Source of the DNA: an uncultured Collinsella sp.
GTDB lineage: Bacteria > Actinomycetota > Coriobacteriia > Coriobacteriales > Coriobacteriaceae
Reading direction: 5' to 3'
NCBI GenBank assembly: GCA_900756945.1
Contig: CAAELZ010000076.1
Span: forward strand, 1 to 5,030
Length of the DNA: 5,030 nt
Shown here: piece after piece, positions 1 through 5,030 of the stretch
Layout of the letters: the number at the start of each line of letters is the position of its first letter
Position numbering within the stretch: position 1 is the stretch's first letter
Notes under the pieces: generated by a model
What the model saw: the letters and a program-made list of their open reading frames with translations, nothing else
Told to the model about the DNA's origin: nothing
Databases searched by the model: none
Program-made: the position numbers and the translations under genes

Positions 1-3
1 GAA

Positions 4-96
4 GGCCGCGAGGCCGGGAGGGGTTTCCTAAGGGCACATCCCGCAGCCGCAACGCGGCGAGGACGTGCCCGTGGAAACCCCGCAGGCCCCGCGGCC
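4..96. repeat. Long nested imperfect inverted repeat downstream of the Usp gene
   Basis: The stretch folds on itself as one long interrupted hairpin. Paired segments are 4-10 with 90-96, 12-15 with 85-88, 20-28 with 73-81 (9 bp, GGGGTTTCC against GGAAACCCC), 32-37 with 65-70, and 46-50 with 54-58 around a 3-base loop AAC. It begins 13 bases past the stop codon of the minus-strand Usp gene, so it would lie in that gene's 3' untranslated RNA. It may be a transcription terminator, an RNA-stabilising 3' structure or a dispersed palindromic element. No T-tract is visible: only TTC remains on the minus strand before the window edge, and none follows on the plus strand. The pairing is seen directly; the function is unknown. 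Confidence 0.7.
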
Positions 97-109
97 GGTG
101 GGAGCAACG

Positions 110-547
110 CTACTTCACGACCAAAATGTCGCAGTCCGTATTGCGCAGCAGGAACGTCGAAATTGAACCCAGCAGCGCATACTTGATCGAGGACAGGCCG
201 CGGGCGCCGCAGAGCACCAGGTCGGGCTTAACCACGTCGAGCATCTCGTCCTTGAGCGTCTCGCGAATGCGGCCGGCGCGAATCATGACCTCGACCTCGG
301 GAATGTCGGGATTGGCCTTGGCCTCTTCGAGCTGCTTGGCGATGGAGTTCTTAAATGCCTCCTCTAGGCCGTTGACCAGGTCGACCGGATAGGAGCCGGC
401 GCTCTCGAGTGCCGTGGAATCGATAACGTGGCCGATAATCAGCTTGGCGCCGTTGTTCGCGGCGACCTTGATGGCGCGTGCGAGCACAAAATCCTGCTGC
501 TCAGTACCGTCGAGTGAAACAAATACCTTGGTGTAGCCCTCGTTCAT
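110..547 (-). CDS. Universal stress protein (UspA family), ATP-binding type
   Basis: This encodes a 145-residue single-domain cytoplasmic Usp protein, the usual length for one Usp domain. The N-terminal strand KVFVSLDGTEQ (7-17) carries the conserved acidic residue D13. A second strand, LIIGHVID (36-43), is followed by an amphipathic helix (about 56-78). VEVMIRAG (85-92) and DLVLCGARG (109-117) follow the family pattern. The nucleotide-binding signature G-x2-G-x9-G-S is intact as G114, G117, G127 and S128, so this is probably an ATP-binding, UspFG/MJ0577-like member rather than a non-binding UspA. Such proteins respond to starvation, redox or energy stress and often act as dimers; the particular role is not predictable here. 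The ATG start is supported by an AAGGAGG ribosome binding site 5 bases upstream. The gene is divergent from uppP and appears monocistronic within the window. No paralogue-specific symbol is justified. Confidence 0.95.
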   Translation of the reverse strand: MNEGYTKVFVSLDGTEQQDFVLARAIKVAANNGAKLIIGHVIDSTALESAGSYPVDLVNGLEEAFKNSIAKQLEEAKANPDIPEVEVMIRAGRIRETLKDEMLDVVKPDLVLCGARGLSSIKYALLGSISTFLLRNTDCDILVVK

Positions 548-552
548 GGTTT

Positions 553-559
553 CCTCCTT
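553..559 (-). promoter_or_regulatory. Ribosome binding site of the Usp gene
   Basis: On the minus strand AAGGAGG lies 5 bases before the ATG at 547-545. It is a near-perfect Shine-Dalgarno sequence and fixes the start codon, suggesting efficient translation. Confidence 0.9.
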
Positions 560-566
560 GGTCTAT

Positions 567-589
567 CGCACGGGCGCGGGGCTCGTGCG
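567..589 (-). promoter_or_regulatory. GC-rich hairpin in the Usp 5' leader
   Basis: CGCACG (567-572) and CGTGCG (584-589) form a perfect 6-bp inverted repeat with an 11-base loop. In the Usp mRNA the hairpin ends about 7 bases before the ribosome binding site. It could affect translation or mRNA stability, but short GC-rich hairpins arise easily by chance in this base composition. Confidence 0.35.
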
Positions 590-637
590 TCGGGCGGGCG
601 CGGGTGCGTTGACCGCCGGACACTTTATCTTGTTGCA

Positions 638-658
638 GTTATACCCAAGGATTTGGGT
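638..658 (-). promoter_or_regulatory. Candidate Usp promoter -10 with adjacent operator-like dyad
   Basis: Read on the minus strand, 643-638 is TATAAC, five of six matches to the sigma-70 type -10 TATAAT. No good -35 is seen; CGGTCA at 665-660 gives a 16-base spacer but only three matches. Where an activator or repressor would bind there is a perfect dyad, ACCCAA (643-648), GGAT, TTGGGT (653-658). A start site near 631 would give a leader of roughly 84 nt. The weak -35 plus dyad would suit a regulated promoter, but this is inference. Confidence 0.4.
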
Positions 659-665
659 TTGACCG

Positions 666-695
666 CTCGCAATTCTGTGAACGGGCGAGTTTTTT
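666..695 (+). terminator. Terminator-like hairpin with T6 tract upstream of uppP
   Basis: CTCGC (666-670) pairs with GCGAG (685-689). Inside the loop TTC (673-675) can pair with GAA (679-681), giving a two-part hairpin. Six T residues (690-695) follow directly. This is the form of a weak intrinsic terminator on the plus strand. No plus-strand gene lies upstream in the window, so it could stop antisense transcription across the Usp gene, form part of a leader attenuator for uppP if a promoter lies further upstream, or be chance. The 5-bp stem is short. Confidence 0.35.
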
Positions 696-707
696 GGTAA
701 GGGTAGG

Positions 708-720
708 CGCAGGCGCGCCG
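708..720. repeat. Copy 1 of a 13-bp sequence shared by the uppP and pcrA upstream regions
   Basis: CGCAGGCGCGCCG occurs here and exactly again at 1969-1981 before pcrA. It contains the 8-bp palindrome GGCGCGCC. This copy lies 9 bases upstream of the candidate uppP -10. It may be a protein-binding site or a chance match in GC-rich DNA. Confidence 0.4.
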
Positions 721-729
721 CCAACGGTT

Positions 730-735
730 GATAAT
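730..735 (+). promoter_or_regulatory. Candidate uppP promoter -10
   Basis: GATAAT matches the TATAAT -10 consensus at five of six positions and stands out in GC-rich surroundings. A start site near 742 would give a leader of about 54 nt. No convincing -35 lies 16-18 bases upstream (707-712 is GCGCAG), so activation by a regulator or a different true promoter is possible. Confidence 0.35.
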
Positions 736-784
736 GGGACATCGCCCGCACCGTCCGCAGAACAATATCGGCGGGTGTCTAACG

Positions 785-790
785 AGGGGG
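785..790 (+). promoter_or_regulatory. Ribosome binding site that sets the uppP TTG start
   Basis: AGGGGG lies 5 bases before the TTG at 796. It is the only good Shine-Dalgarno-like sequence near the point where homology to the family begins, and no ATG or GTG in frame offers a better start. An earlier in-frame TTG at 694 lacks a ribosome binding site. Confidence 0.75.
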
Positions 791-795
791 TCCCT

Positions 796-1776
796 TTGGA
801 TATCATCGAGCTTTTAAAATCTGCCTTCATGGGCCTGGTCGAGGGCATCACCGAATGGCTGCCCGTTTCGTCGACCGGTCACATGATCTTGGTGGACGAG
901 TTCGTCAAGATGAACGTGAGCGAGACGTTCTGGAACATGTTCCTGGTCGTGATTCAGCTTGGCGCCATTTTGGCCGTCTGTGTGCTGTTCTTCCATGAGC
1001 TCAATCCGTTCTCGCCCAGCAAGGGCAAGGAGGGCCGTCACGACACCTGGGTGCTGTGGGGCAAGATTGTGCTCGGTTGCATTCCTGCGGCGGCGATCGG
1101 CCTGCCGCTCAACGACTGGATGGAGGAGCATTTCTACAATGCTCCCGTCGTGGCGCTGGCGCTCATTGTGTACGGCGTGCTGTTTATCGTGATCGAGAAC
1201 TGGCGCGCGAGCAAGCGCGAGGAAATGGCCGTTGCCGGTTCGTTTGGTTCGCGTGCTGTGGTGTCGGGTGAACGTCCCGCCGGTGCGCACTTTGCGGCGC
1301 CCGCCACGGCTACCGCTGAGGATGAGGACGATGACGAGAATCTGGACTTTGGTTCCATCGCCACGCTCGAGGACCTCAGCTGGAAGACTGCGCTGGGTAT
1401 CGGCTGCTTCCAGGTGCTTTCGCTGGTGCCTGGTACGTCTCGCTCCGGTTCTACCATCATCGGCGGCCTGCTGCTGGGCTGCACGCGTTCGGTGGCGTCC
1501 AAGTTCACGTTCTTCCTGGCCATCCCTGTCATGTTTGGCGCGAGTGCGCTCAAGCTGGTCAAGTACTTCATCAAGGGCGGCACGTTCGGCACCAACGAGA
1601 TCGCTATCTTGGGCGTGGGCTGCGTTGTTGCCTTTGTGGTTTCGCTCATCGCCATCAAGTGGCTCATGGGCTTCGTCCGCCGTCACGACTTTAAGTGCTT
1701 CGGTGTTTACCGCATCATCCTGGGCATCGTAGTGCTCGCATACTTCTTCGTTCTGGAGCCGATGCTCGGCCTTTAA
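796..1776 (+). CDS. uppP: Undecaprenyl-diphosphate phosphatase (UppP/BacA)
   Basis: This integral membrane enzyme removes one phosphate from undecaprenyl diphosphate, regenerating the lipid carrier for peptidoglycan and other envelope polymers; extra activity gives bacitracin resistance. With the TTG start it has 326 residues, against about 270 for typical UppP. The first catalytic motif, EGITEWLPVSSTGH, spans 16-29 (E16, E20, S26 and H29 are the expected active-site residues). The second, PGTSRSG, spans 212-218 with R216. Family-typical segments FFLAIPVMFGA (239-249) and YRIILGIVVL near the C terminus are present. Hydrophobic membrane segments are visible near 45-66, 87-106, 115-135 and in several stretches from 197 onward. 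The extra length is a hydrophilic insertion at about 138-190, Ala-rich and then strongly acidic (EDEDDDE, 175-181), between the two conserved halves. The gene appears monocistronic, with its own terminator at 1821-1864. Confidence 0.95.
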   Translation: MDIIELLKSAFMGLVEGITEWLPVSSTGHMILVDEFVKMNVSETFWNMFLVVIQLGAILAVCVLFFHELNPFSPSKGKEGRHDTWVLWGKIVLGCIPAAAIGLPLNDWMEEHFYNAPVVALALIVYGVLFIVIENWRASKREEMAVAGSFGSRAVVSGERPAGAHFAAPATATAEDEDDDENLDFGSIATLEDLSWKTALGIGCFQVLSLVPGTSRSGSTIIGGLLLGCTRSVASKFTFFLAIPVMFGASALKLVKYFIKGGTFGTNEIAILGVGCVVAFVVSLIAIKWLMGFVRRHDFKCFGVYRIILGIVVLAYFFVLEPMLGL

Positions 1777-1820
1777 CTTAGTCGACGCTGCGCGGCGCCC
1801 AGAGCGACAGCTTGTCATTC

Positions 1821-1864
1821 AAAGAGGGTGGCATGACCAAAAGGTCTATGCTGCCCTCTTTTTT
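1821..1864 (+). terminator. Strong intrinsic terminator after uppP
   Basis: AAAGAGGGTGGCAT (1821-1834) pairs with 1848-1861, 14 bp with two G-T wobbles. The stem continues as GACC (1835-1838) with GGTC (1843-1846), leaving one bulged T and an AAAA loop. A T6 run (1859-1864) follows. It lies 44 bases past the uppP stop and separates uppP from pcrA. On the minus strand only three T residues follow the stem, so it is mainly a plus-strand terminator. Confidence 0.93.
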
Positions 1865-1911
1865 GGGCGATGGGGTGGGTCCGATGGTGGCGCACGGAGT
1901 CGTGGTGTGAT

Positions 1912-1942
1912 TTGCGTCGGTGTCCGCGCGGCTCGGTATACT
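1912..1942 (+). promoter_or_regulatory. Candidate pcrA promoter
   Basis: TATACT (1937-1942) is a good -10 (five of six matches). TTGCGT (1912-1917) is a partial -35 match at a slightly long 19-base spacer. It lies downstream of the uppP terminator and about 60 bases before the pcrA start, as expected for an independent pcrA transcript starting near 1949. Confidence 0.55.
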
Positions 1943-1968
1943 GGTACGGCTCAAACTATGGCGCTGCC

Positions 1969-1981
1969 CGCAGGCGCGCCG
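1969..1981. repeat. Copy 2 of the 13-bp sequence shared with the uppP upstream region
   Basis: CGCAGGCGCGCCG is identical to 708-720. Here it lies in the putative pcrA leader, 26 bases after the candidate -10 and 22 bases before the ATG. A position downstream of the promoter would suit a repressor site or RNA element, but no function is shown. Confidence 0.4.
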
Positions 1982-1991
1982 TCCGTCAGAT

Positions 1992-1997
1992 GAGGAG
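1992..1997 (+). promoter_or_regulatory. Ribosome binding site of pcrA
   Basis: GAGGAG lies 6 bases before the ATG at 2004. It supports that ATG over the upstream in-frame extension, which overlaps the putative promoter, and shows that the Pro-rich N-terminal extension is probably translated. Confidence 0.85.
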
Positions 1998-2003
1998 TCA
2001 CCC

Positions 2004-4904
2004 ATGACCCAGCCCCTGCCCTGGGAAAAGAACACTGCCGCGCCCGTGCCGCCCGTGCCGGAACCCGTGCCGCTCGATGCATACACCGCCCCCGCTGCGC
2101 CGGAGCCCGAGCTCGTTCCGCTCGACATCTACGACGCTCCCGCGCCGGCGCCCAAGCCCGCCAAGCCGCTCGTCGACATCGACAGCCTTAATCCCGCCCA
2201 GCGCGAGGCGGTCCTGTCCACCGAGGGCCCGTTGCTGGTGCTCGCCGGCGCCGGCTCGGGCAAGACCCGCGTCTTGACCTTCCGCATCGCACATATGCTC
2301 GGCGACCTGGGTGTTAAGCCTTGGCAGGTTCTTGCCATCACGTTTACCAACAAGGCTGCGGCCGAGATGCGCGAGCGTCTCGCGGCACTCATCCCAAGCG
2401 GCACCCGTGGCATGTGGGTGTGCACCTTCCATGCCATGTGCGTGCGCATGCTGCGCGAGGACGCCGACCTGCTGGGCTACACCGGCCAGTTCACCATCTA
2501 CGATGACGACGACTCAAAGCGCATGGTGCGTGACATTATGCAGGCGCTCGGCATCGAGCAAAAGCAGTTCCCCATCAACATGATCCGCAGCAAGATCAGC
2601 TCGGCCAAAAACGCCATGATCGGCCCCGAGGACATGCTCAAGAGCGCCGATAGCCCCAACGACAAAAAGGCCGCGCAGGTCTACCTGGAGCTGGAGCGCC
2701 GCTTGCGCGCCGCCAACGCGATGGACTTTGATGACCTGCTCGTGCGCGCGCTCGAGCTGCTGCGCACCCGCCCCGAGGTGCTCGACAAGTACCAAGAGCG
2801 CTTCCGCTACATTAGCGTCGACGAGTATCAGGACACCAACCACGTCCAGTACGAGATCGCCAACCTGCTGGCCGCCAAGTACCAAAACCTCATGGTCGTG
2901 GGCGACGACGACCAGTCCATTTACAGCTGGCGTGGCGCCGACATCACCAATATCCTGGACTTTGAGAAGGACTTTAAAAACTGCAAGACCGTCAAGCTGG
3001 AGCAGAACTACCGCTCCACGGGTCATATCCTGAGCGCCGCCAACGCCGTGGTGCGCCATAACTCGCAGCGCAAGGACAAGCGCCTGTTTACGGCCGAGGG
3101 CGATGGCGAGAAGATTCAGGCCTTCCAGGCGAGCGACGAGCGCGACGAGGGCCGCTGGATTGCCGGTGAGATCGAGAAGCTGCATGCCAAGGGTACGAGC
3201 TACGACGATATCGCCGTGTTCTACCGCACCAACGCCCAGTCGCGTATCCTCGAAGATATGTTCCTGCGCGCGGGCGTGCCCTACAAGATCGTGGGCGGCA
3301 CGCGATTCTTCGACCGTGCCGAGATCCGCGACGTCATGGCCTACCTCAAGATGATCGTGAACCCGGCCGACGAGATGAGCGTCAAGCGCGTCATCAACAC
3401 GCCGCGCCGCGGCATCGGCTCCACCTCGATCCAAAAGATCGAGCAGCTGGCGCGCGACAACCGCTGCTCGTTCTTCCAGGCCTGCGAGATCGCAACAGCC
3501 GAGACGGGCATGTTTAGTGCCAAGGTGCGCAACGGCCTGTCGAGCTTTGTTTCGCTGGTGCGCGAGGGCCGTCGCATGGACGGCGAGCTCAAGGACGTCG
3601 TCGAGATGATCGTCGATAAGACGGGCCTGCTGCAGGCGTTTCGCGCCGAGGGCACCATGGAATCCGAGAGCCGCGCCGAGAACATCCAGGAATTCCTGGG
3701 CGTCGCCGCCGAATTTGAGGAGACGCACGAGGATATCGAGGGCACGCTCGAGAGCTTGGAAGAGCTGCGTGCAGCCGGTGTTGCCGATGTGCCCGCCAGT
3801 GCCGAGCCCGAGCCCGTTGTGGTGAGCGCGCCTGCGCCCGAGCCAGGGCCGTCCGCGCCCGCGTCTTCGTTTGAGGCGCTCGTCGGTGCTCGCGACGCCG
3901 CGGGCACCAATCCGCTCGATAGTCTGGCCGCTCCGGCGCTCTCGCCGCAGGATGCCCTGGCTGCCGCCATCGCAGGCAACGCCTATGCCGCACCGACGGA
4001 GCTGCCGGCGGGTGCTGTACATGCCGACGAGATCGAGCGCACCTATGGCCCGCTCACTTGCAAGGCGTTGCCGGCGCTCATGGAGTGGCTGGCCCTGCGC
4101 TCCGACTTGGATTCCCTGGCCGGCGAGACGCATGCCATCACCATGATGACCATCCACTCCGCCAAGGGCCTGGAGTTCCCGGCGGTGTTCGTGGCCGGCA
4201 TGGAGGAGGGTATCTTCCCGCACGTGCACGACTTTGGCGGCAGCGATGACCCGGGCAAGCTCGAAGAGGAGCGTCGCCTGGCCTACGTCGCCATCACGCG
4301 CGCCCGCAAGCGCCTGTTCCTGACCTATGCGGCCACGCGTCGCACCTACGGTTCGACTTCTGCCAACCCGCGCTCGCGCTTCCTCAACGAGATTCCGTTT
4401 GAGGATATCGAGTTTAGCGGCATCGGCTCTGCCGGTTTTGAGGGCACGGGCTGGGAGAAGCGCGGCGACCGTCACGGCACCTTTGGCTCGGGCATGGGCT
4501 CGGATATGTATGGCGGTAAGGTGTTCGGTTCGCATACGCGCTCGACCGGCGGTTTCGGTTCGCGCGGCGGATCGAGCTTCGACGATTTCTTTGGTGGCAG
4601 CACCTATGGCACCGAGCGCCATCGCGGGGTTTCGCCCGACGCCGGCCGTGTTGCCTCGACCTTTGGTTCGGGCGCGCCGCGAGCTAAAAAGCCGTCGTCC
4701 AAGGTGTCGCCGACGGTGGAGCGCAAGGTCGATCGCGCCAGCGCGTCGCAGGACTTTGCCGCGGGCGATACCGTGAGCCACAAGACCTTTGGCACGGGTA
4801 CTGTGATTTCGGTCGCTGGAGACATGATCGAGGTCCAGTTCGAAAAAACCGGCCAGACCAAAAAGCTGATGAAAGGTTTTGCACCGATCGTCAAGCTGTC
4901 GTGA
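2004..4904 (+). CDS. pcrA: ATP-dependent 3'-5' DNA helicase PcrA/UvrD (superfamily 1A)
   Basis: The 966-residue protein is far longer than typical PcrA/UvrD (about 720-750). This helicase unwinds DNA in nucleotide excision and mismatch repair, in rolling-circle replication and at stalled RNA polymerase. All core motifs are present: Q motif LNPAQREAV (62-70), Walker A AGAGSGKT (81-88, K87), motif Ia AITFTNKAAAEMRERL (111-126), Ib TFHAM (141-145), II DEYQDT (273-278), III GDDDQSIYSWRGA (300-312), IV EQNYRST (333-339), V MTIHSAKGLEF (715-725) and VI AYVAITRARKRL (760-771). SESRAENIQEFL (554-565) marks the 2B region. Extra parts are a Pro/Ala-rich N terminus (about 1-58), an Ala/Pro-rich insertion (about 590-672) between 2B and motif V, and a Gly/Ser/Phe-rich linker (about 805-895). 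The C-terminal Tudor-like domain (about 919-966, GDTVSHKTFGTGTV) is the module that binds RNA polymerase in known PcrA. PcrA is preferred to UvrD because of lineage; Rep or UvrD naming is possible. The gene appears to be a single transcription unit. Confidence 0.97.
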   Translation: MTQPLPWEKNTAAPVPPVPEPVPLDAYTAPAAPEPELVPLDIYDAPAPAPKPAKPLVDIDSLNPAQREAVLSTEGPLLVLAGAGSGKTRVLTFRIAHMLGDLGVKPWQVLAITFTNKAAAEMRERLAALIPSGTRGMWVCTFHAMCVRMLREDADLLGYTGQFTIYDDDDSKRMVRDIMQALGIEQKQFPINMIRSKISSAKNAMIGPEDMLKSADSPNDKKAAQVYLELERRLRAANAMDFDDLLVRALELLRTRPEVLDKYQERFRYISVDEYQDTNHVQYEIANLLAAKYQNLMVVGDDDQSIYSWRGADITNILDFEKDFKNCKTVKLEQNYRSTGHILSAANAVVRHNSQRKDKRLFTAEGDGEKIQAFQASDERDEGRWIAGEIEKLHAKGTSYDDIAVFYRTNAQSRILEDMFLRAGVPYKIVGGTRFFDRAEIRDVMAYLKMIVNPADEMSVKRVINTPRRGIGSTSIQKIEQLARDNRCSFFQACEIATAETGMFSAKVRNGLSSFVSLVREGRRMDGELKDVVEMIVDKTGLLQAFRAEGTMESESRAENIQEFLGVAAEFEETHEDIEGTLESLEELRAAGVADVPASAEPEPVVVSAPAPEPGPSAPASSFEALVGARDAAGTNPLDSLAAPALSPQDALAAAIAGNAYAAPTELPAGAVHADEIERTYGPLTCKALPALMEWLALRSDLDSLAGETHAITMMTIHSAKGLEFPAVFVAGMEEGIFPHVHDFGGSDDPGKLEEERRLAYVAITRARKRLFLTYAATRRTYGSTSANPRSRFLNEIPFEDIEFSGIGSAGFEGTGWEKRGDRHGTFGSGMGSDMYGGKVFGSHTRSTGGFGSRGGSSFDDFFGGSTYGTERHRGVSPDAGRVASTFGSGAPRAKKPSSKVSPTVERKVDRASASQDFAAGDTVSHKTFGTGTVISVAGDMIEVQFEKTGQTKKLMKGFAPIVKLS

Positions 4905-4922
4905 TCCCGGCGGCCCCGGACA

Positions 4923-5030
4923 GGCGCCATGGACAACATCGCCTGCTCGGACAGTCCTGACTCGCACGGAGAGCACATTAAGTGCTCTCCGGCTCGTGCG
5001 GAACTCGCGATCGACGTTGCCCATGGCGCC
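4923..5030. repeat. Second long nested inverted repeat, downstream of pcrA and reaching the window edge
   Basis: The outer arms GGCGCCATGG (4923-4932) and CCATGGCGCC (5021-5030) pair perfectly over 10 bp. After one mismatch, CAAC (4934-4937) pairs with GTTG (5016-5019), and ATCGC (4938-4942) with GCGAT (5007-5011). The inner hairpin is CGCAC (4963-4967) with GTGCG (4996-5000), then GGAGAGCAC (4968-4976) with GTGCTCTCC (4982-4990) around the loop ATTAA. It starts 18 bases after the pcrA stop. It may end the pcrA transcript, but no T-tract is visible. The outer stem could continue beyond the window. It shares architecture, not sequence, with the repeat at 4-96. Confidence 0.8.

Noticed and set aside
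694..795. Upstream extension of uppP from a TTG at 694
   Set aside because: The extra 34 residues are not membrane-like or family-like, there is no ribosome binding site, and the segment covers the candidate promoter. The TTG at 796 has AGGGGG at proper spacing and matches the usual N terminus.
814..1818. Open frame of 334 codons on the minus strand, opposite uppP
   Set aside because: Composition is that of an antisense shadow (Arg, His, Glu, Gln-rich), it has no family resemblance, and it runs through the terminator. The plus strand encodes an intact UppP.
1920..2003. Upstream extension of pcrA by 28 residues
   Set aside because: It covers the candidate -10 and has no ribosome binding site, whereas ATG 2004 is preceded by GAGGAG.
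2514..5024. Very long open frame of 836 codons on the minus strand, opposite pcrA
   Set aside because: It has no ribosome binding site or recognisable domain, is rich in Arg/His/Ala/Gly as expected for the reverse of GC-rich codons, and overlaps a helicase with all its motifs. Its ATG comes from the palindromic CCATGG at 5021-5026.
4929..5030. Possible start of a downstream gene, ATG at 4929 open to the window end (34 codons)
   Set aside because: There is no Shine-Dalgarno sequence, the frame lies wholly inside the inverted repeat, and a mirror-image ATG frame exists on the other strand. More sequence beyond 5030 would be needed to support it.
1..5030. A new defence, mobile or biosynthetic system made of these three genes
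   Set aside because: The genes are common housekeeping families in separate transcription units, with terminators or long gaps between them. There are no integrase, transposase, toxin, CRISPR or phage features.

Overview
The window looks like an ordinary chromosomal segment of a high-GC bacterium. Gene content, G/C-ending codons, a TTG start and the extended forms of the two larger proteins fit a Coriobacteriia-like gut actinobacterium such as Collinsella. That assignment comes from general sequence character and recall, not from a search, so it is tentative. There is no phage, IS, CRISPR, tRNA or rRNA signal.

Layout: bases 4-96 form a long nested imperfect inverted repeat. It lies just downstream of a universal stress protein (Usp) gene on the minus strand (110-547). 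A 248-bp divergent intergenic region (548-795) holds a candidate promoter for each neighbour, a small operator-like dyad, and a hairpin with a T-tract. Next comes uppP (796-1776, plus, TTG start), encoding undecaprenyl-diphosphate phosphatase, which ends at a strong intrinsic terminator (1821-1864). A promoter and a good ribosome binding site then lead into pcrA (2004-4904, plus), a UvrD/PcrA-type superfamily 1 DNA helicase with all core motifs intact. It also has a proline-rich N-terminal extension, a large Ala/Pro-rich insertion before motif V, a Gly/Ser/Phe-rich linker and a C-terminal Tudor-like domain. After pcrA a second, larger nested inverted repeat (4923-5030) runs to the window edge.

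The three genes are separate transcription units with housekeeping roles: stress response, lipid-carrier recycling for cell-wall synthesis, and DNA repair with transcription conflict resolution. Nothing shows that they work as one system. I found no convincing new biological system. The points most worth a second look are the two roughly 100-nt inverted repeats placed just after stop codons, the low-complexity additions to PcrA, the acidic insertion in UppP, and a 13-bp sequence shared by the uppP and pcrA leader regions.
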